Under the pieces are notes generated by a model. The model had not been told where the DNA came from and did not search any database. It was given only the letters and a program-made list of their open reading frames with translations. From positions 1 through 44,449 of the forward strand of contig NZ_FCOG02000051.1 in the NCBI RefSeq assembly GCF_001544975.2: a stretch of DNA of 44,449 nt. Direction: 5' to 3'. Origin of the DNA: Caballeronia arationis. GTDB lineage: Bacteria > Pseudomonadota > Gammaproteobacteria > Burkholderiales > Burkholderiaceae. Positions within the stretch are counted from its first letter, which is position 1. The number at the start of each line of letters is the position of its first letter. Shown in pieces: positions 16,270 to 26,480 of this stretch. The translations under genes and the position numbers were made by a program.

Positions 16270-18315
16270 CTACGGATGCCGGATGTAGTCCACGAGTGCG
16301 CGCGTGTACGCATCGGGCTTGTCGCGGTCGAAGAGACTCACTGCAATCGCGACGACGAATCCCGCCGGCACGCCGAACACGCCCGAGCTGATCGGCTCGA
16401 TGCCGAACCACCGCGCTCCCGCGAAACCCGTCATCTGCGTGAAGAATGGATATGTCGAGACGATGTAATAAATGCACACGATGAGCCCCGCCATCATCCC
16501 CGCCACCGCGCCGCGCCTGGTTGTGCGCTTCCAGAACACGCCGAGCACAAGCACCGGAAATAGACTCGACGCCGCCAGCGAAAACGCCGCCCCCACCAGA
16601 AACAGGATATTCCCCGTATTCAGCGACGCCACATAGGACGCGAACAGCGCCACGCCTAGCAGCAGAATCTTCGATATCGTCACGCGCCGCTGACTGGTCG
16701 CGGTCCGGTCGACCATGCAGTAGTACACGTCGTGCGAGAGGGCGTTCGCGATCGTGAGCAAGAGCCCGTCCGCCGTCGAGAGCGCCGCCGCCAGCGCGCC
16801 CGCCGCGATCAGCCCCGAGATCACATACGGCAGCCCGGCGATCTCGGGCGCGGCCAGCACCACCATGTCCGGCTGCATCTGGATGCCGGCCCAGCGTACG
16901 ATGCCGTCGCCGTTCACGTCGGCGATCCGGATCAGGTACGGCTCGACCTTGCGCCACTGCATGACCCATTGCGGCAGATCGACGAACCGGTGGCCGACGA
17001 GCCCCGACAGGATCTCGTGCTTGATCAGCACCGCGAGCACGGGCACCGTCAGATAGAAGAGCGCGACGAAGAAGAGCGTCCAGCCGACCGACCGGCGCGC
17101 CGACGCCACCGAGGTCGTCGTGTTGTAGCGCGTGAGGATGTGCGGCAGGCTCGCCGTGCCGAGCGACAGACACAAGAGAAGCGAAAGGAAATTGCGCTGG
17201 TGCACACGCCGGTTCTCGTCTTCGATCGCTCCCGGCGGTGCCGGCGACGGCACCGGAAAAGCCTGCGCCATCGGCACGGGTGCGGCCACGCGTTCGAGCA
17301 GCGCATCGCGGGCGCGCGACCATTTCGCGAGCGCATCCACGGGATCTTTCGGGAACGCTTCGAGCTCGCGCTCGCGCGCGCTGATCTCGCGCAGCGGCCC
17401 GTTGTGACGGCGCAGTTCCGCGATCTCGTACACGAGCCGCCCGTATTCGCTGCGATACGATTGCGGCAGCGTATCGATCTGCGACTGGATCTGCGCCGCC
17501 TGGCGGCGGTAATCGTCACGCACGCGCGCTTCCTCGGGGGATTGCGCGACCATCCTTTCAAGCGATTCGACGCGCTCCATCACGCGTCCGTAGTTCAGTT
17601 GCGGCAGCCAGCCGAGCCCTTCGCGATGCGCGATCATCGAGACCGGGATCAGCATCGCGCTGATCAGGATGATGTACTGCGCGACCTGAGTCCAGGTGAC
17701 GGCGCGCATGCCGCCGAGAAACGAGCACACCAGAATGCCCGCGAGCCCGCAGAAGATGCCGATCGCGAAGTCGATGCCGATGAAGCGCGACGCGATCAAT
17801 CCGATGCCCTGAATCTGCGCGACGAGATAGACGAACGAACAGAGGATCGCTGCAAACGCGGCGAGGCCGCGCACAAGGTTGCTCGAGAAGCGCGTGCCGA
17901 GGAAGTCAGGGATCGTGTAGCGCGCGAGCTTGCGCACGTACGGCGCGAGCAGGAACGCGACGAGGCAGTAGCCGCTCGTCCAGCCCATCACGTAGGCAAG
18001 CCCGTCGTAGCCGGTCGCGTAGATCGAGCCGGCAAGCCCGATGAACGACGCCGCCGACAACCAGTCGGCGGCTGTCGCCATGCCGTTGAACGCGGACGGC
18101 ACGCGCCGCCCGGCGACGTAGTACTCGACGAGGTCGGAGGTGCGCGACAGGAGGCCGATTACCGCATACACGGCGATCGGCACGAACAGGAACACGTAGC
18201 CGATCCACATGCCGGGGCCGGTCACGCGTTCGATGCGCTCCATCACGAAGATGAAGAAAAAGAAGCCGACCGTATAGAGCGCGTAATAGACGATCAGGCG
18301 GTTGGTCAACTTCAT
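16270..18315 (-). CDS. Sodium:solute symporter, VC_2705 subfamily (large subunit)
   Basis: A 681-residue inner-membrane SSS-family transporter. Seen: first segment YYALYTVGFFFFIFVM, YYVAGRRVPSAFNGMATAADWLSAASFIGLAG (SSS signature with Na-site residues), FSKILLLG-like later helices and about 13 membrane segments. A soluble, highly charged insert of roughly 130 residues (VMERVESLERMVAQSPEEARV onward, predicted coiled-coil like) splits the helices in the middle, a known trait of this subfamily. The ATG at 18315 overlaps the stop of the DUF4212 gene (ATGA), its constant partner. The pair is often next to acetyl-CoA synthetase, as here, so uptake of acetate or another short carboxylate is likely. 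Confidence 0.87.
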   Translation of the reverse strand: MKLTNRLIVYYALYTVGFFFFIFVMERIERVTGPGMWIGYVFLFVPIAVYAVIGLLSRTSDLVEYYVAGRRVPSAFNGMATAADWLSAASFIGLAGSIYATGYDGLAYVMGWTSGYCLVAFLLAPYVRKLARYTIPDFLGTRFSSNLVRGLAAFAAILCSFVYLVAQIQGIGLIASRFIGIDFAIGIFCGLAGILVCSFLGGMRAVTWTQVAQYIILISAMLIPVSMIAHREGLGWLPQLNYGRVMERVESLERMVAQSPEEARVRDDYRRQAAQIQSQIDTLPQSYRSEYGRLVYEIAELRRHNGPLREISARERELEAFPKDPVDALAKWSRARDALLERVAAPVPMAQAFPVPSPAPPGAIEDENRRVHQRNFLSLLLCLSLGTASLPHILTRYNTTTSVASARRSVGWTLFFVALFYLTVPVLAVLIKHEILSGLVGHRFVDLPQWVMQWRKVEPYLIRIADVNGDGIVRWAGIQMQPDMVVLAAPEIAGLPYVISGLIAAGALAAALSTADGLLLTIANALSHDVYYCMVDRTATSQRRVTISKILLLGVALFASYVASLNTGNILFLVGAAFSLAASSLFPVLVLGVFWKRTTRRGAVAGMMAGLIVCIYYIVSTYPFFTQMTGFAGARWFGIEPISSGVFGVPAGFVVAIAVSLFDRDKPDAYTRALVDYIRHP

Positions 18316-18638
18316 GTCTCTGCGCCGGCCTGGCGCGAGGCTCGCAGGAGGCGCGCGTCGGCGATCTGCATCAGCACGATATAGACGACGATCAGCGCGA
18401 CATATACGAGGATCGCGCCCTGCGCGCCGAAATAGAACGGCAGCGGGAAGCCCGCGATGCGCACGTCTTCGAGCCGCGATGCCACGAGCGGCAACCCGAA
18501 CGACACGATGAAGCCGAGCGCCATCAGCACGGCGATCAGCGCGACGTTGAAGCGCCAGTAGGCGCGATGCGCGCGCGCCATCGTCGCCGATACGGGCGGC
18601 GCCTCGGGCGTGCGTTGGGAAGGGGTGTCGACGGGCAT
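18312..18638 (-). CDS. DUF4212 small subunit of the sodium:solute symporter
   Basis: A 108-residue protein with two membrane helices (about 34-56 and 70-98) and the family segments HRAYWRFNVALIAVLMALGF and FPLPFYFGAQGAILVYVALI. It is the small partner encoded directly before VC_2705-type symporters. The start at ATG 18638 gives the usual length; the frame is open to 18746 but that part crosses the acs terminator. Overlaps the symporter gene by 4 nt. Confidence 0.87.
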   Translation of the reverse strand: MPVDTPSQRTPEAPPVSATMARAHRAYWRFNVALIAVLMALGFIVSFGLPLVASRLEDVRIAGFPLPFYFGAQGAILVYVALIVVYIVLMQIADARLLRASRQAGAET

Positions 18639-18692
18639 GCGACTGTTTACCAAAACCGCGCCGCGCGGGCAATCAGGATCGACCGCTGCAAT

Positions 18693-18724
18693 GCAAAACG
18701 GCTGCCCGAAGGCAGCCGTTTTGC
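18693..18724 (-). terminator. Terminator of acs
   Basis: A perfect 14-bp stem with a four-base loop, GCAAAACGGCTGCC / GGCAGCCGTTTTGC. The A/T tracts on both sides could stop transcription from either direction. It lies 22 nt after the acs stop and before the DUF4212 gene, so the symporter pair needs its own promoter or read-through. Confidence 0.85.
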
Positions 18725-18746
18725 ACGAAGATTCAACCGCGAGCAC

Positions 18747-20729
<1,983 letters not shown>

Positions 20730-21085
20730 CGACAACCCCTTTGATGGTGAATCTAAAACCGTCGGCGCGCATGGGCGCGGGCCGCATGTTTCGTTTGACG
20801 CGGACGCGCATTCGCGCCTCGCTGCTGACTTTGTCTCCTGCTTCGACGAGCATTCGTTGCCGCGGTGCAGCACGCTCGTTCGCCGAATGTATGTCCGACC
20901 TTTATCTGCACGATAAGCCTCCCGCCTTACCCACTTCTTACGCAGCGCCGCCAATCGACACGGGGTATACGAGAGGGTCGCGCGGCTTCTACAATGCGCG
21001 CCTGGATTTCGTCCACGCGGCCATGAAGCGCCCGACCTGCATGCGTCCCTACAATCGTAACTGAACTCGCCGTCCGGATTCCAGC
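20730..21085 (+). other. Intergenic region between divergent acs and DMT exporter
   Basis: About 356 nt without a credible gene on either strand. A TACAAT -10 box at 20990-20995, preceded by TTC, lies about 90 nt before the exporter start on the plus strand; no good -35 is visible. No clear promoter for acs was recognised by eye. Confidence 0.4.
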
Positions 21086-21985
21086 TTGAATCGATACGCC
21101 TTCTACCTAATTGCGGCCATGCTGCTCGTCGGCAGCAATGTCGGTGTCGGCAAGTCGATCGTCGCGTTCGTTCCCGTCACGCTGTTCGCGCTCCTGCGCT
21201 TCGTGATCGCCATCGCGGTGCTGTGGCCGCTCCTCCGGCCGTCGAAGATGAAGCGCGTCGCGCGCGGCGAATGGGTCAACCTGTTCCTGCAGGCGCTCTT
21301 CGGCACGTTCATGTTCACGCTGCTCATGCTCAACGGCGTGCAGCGCACGAGCGCGGTCGCGGCGGGCGTCATCACGAGCACGATCCCGGCGGTCGTCGCT
21401 ATCTTCGCGTGGATCTTCCTCAAGGAGCGGCCCAACGGCCGCGCGCTCGTGTCGATCGCGCTGGCGATCGCGGGTGTGGTCGTGATCAACGTCGCGCAGA
21501 GTGCGCACGGCGCGGGTGTGGCCAAGGAGAGTTCGCTCGCCGGCAACCTCATGGTGCTCGGCGCCGTGTGCTGCGAATCCTTCTACGTGATCCTTTCGCG
21601 GCGCCTCACGCAGACGCTGCCCGCCATCGACATCTGCGCGTACACGCATTTCTTCGGGCTCTTGCTGATGCTGCCGCTCGGCCTGCCGGCGCTCGTCTCC
21701 TTCGACTACGCGAGCGTCGGCGCGGGAACGTGGACGCTCGTGCTGTGGTATGGGCTGTCGGCGAGCATCTTCTCGTTCTGGCTGTGGATGAAGGGCATCC
21801 GGCACGTGGACGGCAGCCTCGCCGGCGTATTCTCGGCCGTCCTGCCGATCGCGGCCGCGGTGTACGGCATCGTGTTCCTCGGCGAGCGGCCGACGATCGC
21901 GCATGGCGTCGCGCTCGCGTGCGTGGTCGCTGGCATCGCGCTCGCGAGCATCCGTGCGCGCCAGGTTCCGCCGATGGCGTCCTGA
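21086..21985 (+). CDS. EamA/DMT-superfamily transporter
   Basis: A 299-residue inner-membrane exporter with ten predicted helices in two EamA repeats (about 5-140 and 155-290). Seen: LLVGSNVGVGKSI, LLRFVIAIAVLWPLL, AGVITSTIPAVVAIFAWIFLKERP at the end of repeat 1 and FSAVLPIAAAVYGIVFLGERP at the end of repeat 2; these paired PAVVAI...ERP motifs mark the family. Translation likely starts at TTG 21086, since the first helix begins at residue 4; an ATG at 21119 would cut into it. Substrate unknown; many relatives export amino acids or metabolites. Confidence 0.85.
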   Translation: MNRYAFYLIAAMLLVGSNVGVGKSIVAFVPVTLFALLRFVIAIAVLWPLLRPSKMKRVARGEWVNLFLQALFGTFMFTLLMLNGVQRTSAVAAGVITSTIPAVVAIFAWIFLKERPNGRALVSIALAIAGVVVINVAQSAHGAGVAKESSLAGNLMVLGAVCCESFYVILSRRLTQTLPAIDICAYTHFFGLLLMLPLGLPALVSFDYASVGAGTWTLVLWYGLSASIFSFWLWMKGIRHVDGSLAGVFSAVLPIAAAVYGIVFLGERPTIAHGVALACVVAGIALASIRARQVPPMAS

Positions 21986-22039
21986 ACCCGCGCCGCCGCC
22001 TACGCCTGGCGCGTTCCGCGAACCTTACTATCCACGCGC

Positions 22040-22045
22040 TACAAT
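22040..22045 (+). promoter_or_regulatory. -10 box TACAAT before the UPF0114 gene
   Basis: TACAAT preceded by GC, 40 nt before the ATG at 22086. The same GCTACAAT form recurs before other plus-strand genes in this window. No convincing -35 is seen. Confidence 0.45.
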
Positions 22046-22085
22046 TGCGGGTTCTCCAATCCGGCATTCGTCCAACCTGAAGCCC

Positions 22086-22664
22086 ATGTCCGCTCCCAAG
22101 CCCGTTCGCGGCTCGACCCGCCCGATGAGCACGCTCCCGAAGCTCATTTTCATGAGCCGCTGGCTCCAGGTGCCGCTTTATCTCGGCCTGATCGTCGCGC
22201 AGGGCGTCTACGTCGTGCTGTTCGTGAAGGAAGTGTGGCACCTCGTGTCGCACGCCTTCACGCTCGACGAAACCAACATCATGCTGGTCGTGCTCGGCCT
22301 GATCGACGTGGTGATGATCTCGAATCTGCTCATCATGGTGATCGTCGGCGGCTATGAGACCTTCGTCTCGCGGCTCGGCGTGGAAGGCCACCCGGACGAG
22401 CCCGAATGGCTCGATCACGTCAACGCGGGCGTACTGAAGGTGAAGCTTTCGATGGCGCTCATCAGCATCTCTTCGATCCATCTGCTGAAAACCTTCATCG
22501 ATCCGGACCAGCACTCGCAGAGCGCGGTAATGTGGCAGGTGCTCATCCACCTCGCGTTCCTGCTGTCCGCGCTGATCATGGCGTGGGTGGACCGCCTGAC
22601 CACGCATACGCATCCGCAGCATTTTCATATCGAGTCGGTCGCGCCCGCCCGCGCAGCCGACTGA
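22086..22664 (+). CDS. UPF0114 (YqhA-like) membrane protein
   Basis: A 192-residue inner-membrane protein of the UPF0114/TIGR00645 family. Seen: KLIFMSRWLQVPLYLGLIVAQG at the first helix, LVVLGLIDVVMISNLLIMVIVGGYETFVSRL (helix 2 with the family motif), KVKLSMALISISSIHLLKTFID and a final helix with LLSALIMAWVDRL: four helices in all. The molecular function is not established. Encoded 59 nt before fumarase, with which it probably shares a transcript. Confidence 0.88.
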   Translation: MSAPKPVRGSTRPMSTLPKLIFMSRWLQVPLYLGLIVAQGVYVVLFVKEVWHLVSHAFTLDETNIMLVVLGLIDVVMISNLLIMVIVGGYETFVSRLGVEGHPDEPEWLDHVNAGVLKVKLSMALISISSIHLLKTFIDPDQHSQSAVMWQVLIHLAFLLSALIMAWVDRLTTHTHPQHFHIESVAPARAAD

Positions 22665-22723
22665 GAGCGCCGCAGAGCGCCGAACCGATCCCGTCCCCCA
22701 AGACGTCTCCCAGAGCCCAAGCC

Positions 22724-24247
22724 ATGACCGTCATCAAACAGGAAGACCTGATCCAGAGCATCGCCGATTCGCTCCAGCACATCAGCTACTACCATCCGCT
22801 CGACTATATCCAGGCGCTCGGCCGCGCCTACGAGCTGGAGGAAAGCCCGGCCGCAAAGGACGCGATCGCGCAGATCCTGACCAACAGCCGCATGTGCGCG
22901 GAAGGCCGACGCCCGATCTGCCAGGACACCGGCATCGTCACGGTCTTCGTGAAGGTCGGCATGGACGTGCGCTGGGACGGTGCGACGATGGGCGTCACCG
23001 AGATGATCAACGAAGGCGTGCGCCGCGGTTATCTGAACCCGGACAACGTGCTGCGCGCGTCGATCGTGAGCCCGCCCGAAGGCGGACGCAAGAATACGAA
23101 GGACAACACGCCGGCCGTCATCCACTACGAGATCGTGCCGGGCGACAAGGTCGACGTGCAGGTCGCGGCGAAGGGCGGCGGCTCGGAGAACAAGTCGAAG
23201 TTCGCGATGCTGAACCCGTCCGACTCGATCGTCGACTGGATTCTGAAGACCGTGCCGACGATGGGCGCCGGCTGGTGCCCGCCGGGCATGCTCGGCATCG
23301 GCATCGGCGGCACGGCCGAGAAGGCGATGGTCATGGCGAAGGAATCGCTGATGGACCCGATCGACATCCAGGACATCATCGCGCGCGGCCCGCAGGACTG
23401 GATCGAGGAGCTGCGCGTCGAGCTGCACGAGAAGGTCAACGCGCTCGGCATCGGCGCGCAAGGGCTCGGCGGCCTGGCGACCGTGCTCGACGTCAAGATC
23501 ATGGCAGCGCCGACGCACGCAGCGTCGAAGCCGGTCGCGATCATCCCGAACTGCGCGGCGACGCGCCACGCGCACTTCACGCTCGACGGCTCGGGCGTCG
23601 CCAGGCTCGAAGCGCCGTCGCTCGACTCGTGGCCGAAGGTGAACTGGGAGCCGAACACGGAGACGAGCCAGCGCGTCGACCTGAACACGCTCACGCCGGA
23701 GCAGGTCGCCGCGTGGAAGCCGGGCCAGACGCTGCTGCTCTCCGGAAAGATGCTCACGGGCCGGGACGCGGCGCACAAGCGTATCGCCGACATGCTCGCG
23801 AAAGGCGAAAAGCTGCCGGTCGATTTCAAGAATCGTGTGATCTATTACGTCGGCCCGGTCGATCCGGTGCGCGATGAAGTCGTCGGTCCGGCGGGCCCGA
23901 CCACCGCGACGCGCATGGACAAGTTCACCGAACTGATGCTCTCGCAGACCGGCCTCATCTCGATGATCGGCAAGGCCGAGCGCGGCCCGGTGGCGATCGA
24001 GGCAATCAAGAAGCACAACGCGGCCTACCTGATGGCGGTTGGCGGCGCGGCGTATCTGGTGTCGAAGGCGATCCGCGGTGCGAAAGTCGTCGCGTTCGAG
24101 GACCTCGGCATGGAAGCGATCTACGAGTTCGACGTGCAGGACATGCCGGTGACGGTGGCGGTCGACTCGTCGGGCACCTCGGTGCACAAGACCGGACCGG
24201 CCGAGTGGCAGGCAAAGATCGGCAAGATTCCCGTTGCTACTGCCTGA
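22724..24247 (+). CDS. Class I fumarate hydratase (iron-sulfur)
   Basis: A 507-residue oxygen-sensitive fumarase that interconverts fumarate and malate in the TCA cycle with a [4Fe-4S] cluster. Seen: RRPICQDTGIVTVF with Cys66, SPPEGGRKNTKDNTPAVIHYEIVPG, GWCPPGMLGIGIGGTAEKAM, PNCAATRHAHF, and the C-terminal beta-part LLSGKMLTGRDAAHKRI and YVGPVDP. The cysteines of CQDTG, WCPPG/PNCAA-type segments supply the cluster. Two-domain, full-length as in E. coli FumA/FumB. Start at ATG 22724. As an iron enzyme it is a likely target for iron-sparing control; a strong terminator follows. Confidence 0.96.
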   Translation: MTVIKQEDLIQSIADSLQHISYYHPLDYIQALGRAYELEESPAAKDAIAQILTNSRMCAEGRRPICQDTGIVTVFVKVGMDVRWDGATMGVTEMINEGVRRGYLNPDNVLRASIVSPPEGGRKNTKDNTPAVIHYEIVPGDKVDVQVAAKGGGSENKSKFAMLNPSDSIVDWILKTVPTMGAGWCPPGMLGIGIGGTAEKAMVMAKESLMDPIDIQDIIARGPQDWIEELRVELHEKVNALGIGAQGLGGLATVLDVKIMAAPTHAASKPVAIIPNCAATRHAHFTLDGSGVARLEAPSLDSWPKVNWEPNTETSQRVDLNTLTPEQVAAWKPGQTLLLSGKMLTGRDAAHKRIADMLAKGEKLPVDFKNRVIYYVGPVDPVRDEVVGPAGPTTATRMDKFTELMLSQTGLISMIGKAERGPVAIEAIKKHNAAYLMAVGGAAYLVSKAIRGAKVVAFEDLGMEAIYEFDVQDMPVTVAVDSSGTSVHKTGPAEWQAKIGKIPVATA

Positions 24248-24278
24248 TGCCGGACCGCTGAATCATTACCAGCCTATG

Positions 24279-24309
24279 AAAAAACCGGGCATCATCGCCC
24301 GGTTTTTTT
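24279..24309 (+). terminator. Terminator of the fumarase transcript
   Basis: Stem AAAACCGGGC / GCCCGGTTTT with loop ATCATC followed by a T-run, 31 nt after the fumarase stop. Confidence 0.92.
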
Positions 24310-24452
24310 ATTGGTTAGGATATATCCCCTAAAGAGATTCGTTCTCGTTTTCATCTGAAACAAAAGATTTTTATCTAACCTTGGCATTTCCCGCTGCAAG
24401 GTTTATCGTTCAAAAATTCCGAGAAGCATTACGCCCCGAACAAGGAACAATC

Positions 24453-24929
24453 ATGCAAGGCGACCCGAAAGTCATCGAATACCTGAACTCGCAGCTGAAG
24501 AACGAACTGACTGCGATCAATCAATATTTCCTGCACGCGCGGATGTACCAGCATTGGGGCCTGGAGCGCCTGAACAAGCACGAATACGACGAATCGATCG
24601 GCGAAATGAAGCACGCCGACTGGCTGATCCAGCGCGTATTCATGCTCGACGGCCTGCCGAACCTGCAGGATCTGCACAAGCTCCTGATCGGCGAAGAGAC
24701 GAAAGAGATTCTCGAATGCGACCTGAAGCTCGAGCAGATTTCGCAAAGCACGTGCAAGGAAGCGATCGTTTATTGTGAATCGGTGCGCGATTTCATTTCG
24801 CGTGAAATTTTCGTGAAGATTCTCGACGATACCGAAGAGCACATCGACTGGCTCGAAACGCAACTCGATCTGATCGACAAGGTCGGTATTCAGAATTACC
24901 AGCAAACCATGATGGGCGAGGGCGAATAA
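24453..24929 (+). CDS. bfr: Bacterioferritin
   Basis: A 158-residue haem-containing ferritin that stores iron as a 24-mer. Numbering matches E. coli Bfr without gaps: Glu18, Glu51, Met52 (haem ligand), His54, Glu94 region and His130 are all present. The ferroxidase ligand Glu127 of E. coli is Thr here (LDDTEEHIDW), though Glu128 and Glu129 follow. AGGA lies 6-7 nt before the ATG at 24453; the 24 codons open upstream are not similar to the family. Followed 12 nt later by murI; its release partner bfd lies 1 kb downstream. Confidence 0.95.
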   Translation: MQGDPKVIEYLNSQLKNELTAINQYFLHARMYQHWGLERLNKHEYDESIGEMKHADWLIQRVFMLDGLPNLQDLHKLLIGEETKEILECDLKLEQISQSTCKEAIVYCESVRDFISREIFVKILDDTEEHIDWLETQLDLIDKVGIQNYQQTMMGEGE

Positions 24930-24941
24930 GTCTTCCACATC

Positions 24942-25826
24942 GTGCCGTTGTCCGTTTCGCAAACCAGCCCACCCTTCGAGCGCGCCGTCCCCGTGACGAG
25001 CGCGCCCGTCGGCGTTTTCGATTCCGGACTCGGCGGGTTGTCCGTGCTGCGCGCGGTGCGCGCAGCACTCCCGCACGAACCGCTCGTGTACGTCGCCGAC
25101 TCGCTCCACGCGCCGTATGGCGAGCGCGACGACGACTTCGTCGTCGACCGCACGATGGCAATTGGCCAATGGCTCGTCACCCGTGGGGCGAAGGCGCTGG
25201 TCGTCGCGTGCAACACGGCGACCGCGCAGTCGATCGCGTTCGTGCGCGAACGGCTCCCCATTCCGCTGGTTGGCGTGGAACCCGGGGTCAAACCGGCTGC
25301 GGCATTGTCGAGGACGCGTGTCGTCGGGGTGCTGGCGACCGCCGTCACGTTGCGCAGCATGCGCTTTCAGGCGCTGCTTGACCGTTACGCCGCCGATTGC
25401 CGCTTCATCTGCCAGCCGGGACATGGTCTCGTGCAGGCCGTCGAGCGCTGCGACACCGGCTCGCTCGAACTGATGGCGCTTCTGGCCGGCTATCTTCAGC
25501 CGATGCTCGACGCTGGCGCCGACACGCTCGTGCTCGGCTGCACGCACTACCCTTTCCTGGACGAAGCGATCCGCTCGATCGCAGGCGACCGGTTGCAGAT
25601 CATCGATACGAGCGTCGCGATCGCGCGTCAGCTCGAACGGCAACTCGATCTCCACGGCCTGCGCGCCGCCCCATTCGGATCCCCCCCGCTCCCGCTTTTC
25701 CATTCCACCGCCGACGGCGAATCGCAGCGCCAGCTCGCAGCGACGCTCCTCGGCATCGACACGCGCGTCCAGCATGTCGTCATCCCGTCGCGCCGCACGC
25801 AATCGCTCGAGTCCGACGCAGTCTGA
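24942..25826 (+). CDS. murI: Glutamate racemase
   Basis: A 294-residue cofactor-free racemase that makes D-glutamate for peptidoglycan. Seen: VGVFDSGLGGLSVLRAV, YVADSLHAPYGER, VVACNTATA with catalytic Cys90 and VLGCTHYPF with Cys200. The GTG at 24942 begins 12 nt after bfr; about 20 residues precede the first strand, so a start a few codons downstream is possible. The position between bfr and bfd is unusual in function but tight in spacing. Confidence 0.95.
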   Translation: MPLSVSQTSPPFERAVPVTSAPVGVFDSGLGGLSVLRAVRAALPHEPLVYVADSLHAPYGERDDDFVVDRTMAIGQWLVTRGAKALVVACNTATAQSIAFVRERLPIPLVGVEPGVKPAAALSRTRVVGVLATAVTLRSMRFQALLDRYAADCRFICQPGHGLVQAVERCDTGSLELMALLAGYLQPMLDAGADTLVLGCTHYPFLDEAIRSIAGDRLQIIDTSVAIARQLERQLDLHGLRAAPFGSPPLPLFHSTADGESQRQLAATLLGIDTRVQHVVIPSRRTQSLESDAV

Positions 25827-25932
25827 TGGGTCCCTGAATATCGACGCGTCCCCCACCCGGCCCGTCCCACCGGGCGTCTCAGGAAAACCCTTCCTACTTC
25901 CTTGTTTTGTTACATTAAACACAGACAGGCGC

Positions 25933-25971
25933 TTGCAAACGCGCCCATACTGAATGATAATAGTTCGCATT
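25933..25971 (+). promoter_or_regulatory. bfd promoter overlapped by a Fur box
   Basis: TTGCAA (25933-25938) and GATAAT (25956-25961) are 17 nt apart. The 19-bp element AATGATAATAGTTCGCATT (25953-25971) has a perfect left Fur half-site AATGATAAT and a partly conserved right half. Fur-Fe bound here would cover the -10 box, so the gene, and perhaps tonB-exbBD, should be on when iron is low. Confidence 0.7.
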
Positions 25972-25994
25972 AACCCAAGCTATCGCGACCGATC

Positions 25995-26231
25995 ATGATC
26001 GTCTGTGTGTGCAAGTCCGTATCCGACCGCAAGATCCGCACGGCTATCGCCGACGGCGTCGATTCCTTCGACGAGCTTCAATTCGAGCTCGGCGTCGCGC
26101 TTTGCTGTGGGAAGTGCGAGGAATCGGTGCGGGACGTGATGTTGCAAAGCGGCGTCTGCGCCTCGCGCTGCGGCGTCGGACACGAGCATCATGCCGTACC
26201 GCTGACGTTTTACGAACGCAAGGCCGCCTGA
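25995..26231 (+). CDS. bfd: Bacterioferritin-associated ferredoxin
   Basis: A 78-residue BFD-like [2Fe-2S] protein. Cluster ligands are Cys4, Cys6, Cys38 and Cys41 (VCVCKSVS ... CCGKC). In Pseudomonas and E. coli Bfd binds bacterioferritin and reduces the stored ferric iron so that it can be released. A Fur-type promoter directly upstream agrees with induction under iron limitation. It precedes the tonB cluster by 250 nt on the same strand. Confidence 0.95.
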   Translation: MIVCVCKSVSDRKIRTAIADGVDSFDELQFELGVALCCGKCEESVRDVMLQSGVCASRCGVGHEHHAVPLTFYERKAA

Positions 26232-26348
26232 AGCTTCATACCCGTGCGGCACCCGACGAGCCATTGCGCGCTTTGCCGGATGCTGCACCGATCTCACCGC
26301 CGCAAGCCAGTCGCACCAGCCAGCCGCGCCACGTCTTCTCCGGGAGGA

Positions 26349-26414
26349 ATGATGGAATTGCTGATCGGCTTCGTGACCACTCTCTTTATCTCTCTGCTGA
26401 TTTTCCGAACATGA
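26349..26414 (+). CDS. Possible 21-residue single-helix membrane peptide
   Basis: Open frame ATG ATG GAA ... TGA coding MMELLIGFVTTLFISLLIFR plus Thr: one acidic residue at the front, a 16-residue hydrophobic helix and an Arg at the end. GGGAGG lies 4 nt before the second ATG. It lies alone in the 250-nt gap between bfd and tonB. The ribosome site and fully hydrophobic content argue for translation; no homologue is recognised. It could instead be a chance frame. Confidence 0.4.
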   Translation: MMELLIGFVTTLFISLLIFRT

Positions 26415-26480
26415 CGTTGTCTAGCCTGAAGTGCTGCACGGGCCCGGCGGATTCACTCTTCGCGGCCCGCGTCTGATCCC

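Noticed and set aside
16732..18384. 550-codon plus-strand frame opposite the symporter
   Set aside because: Highly charged mirror of a membrane protein gene; no ribosome site or motif.
24340..24400. Possible Fur box before bfr (GTTCTCGTTTTCATC)
   Set aside because: Too few matches to either Fur half-site; no well-placed -10.
24429..25970. 513-codon minus-strand frame opposite bfr and murI
   Set aside because: Both sense genes have intact catalytic motifs; the antisense product has none.
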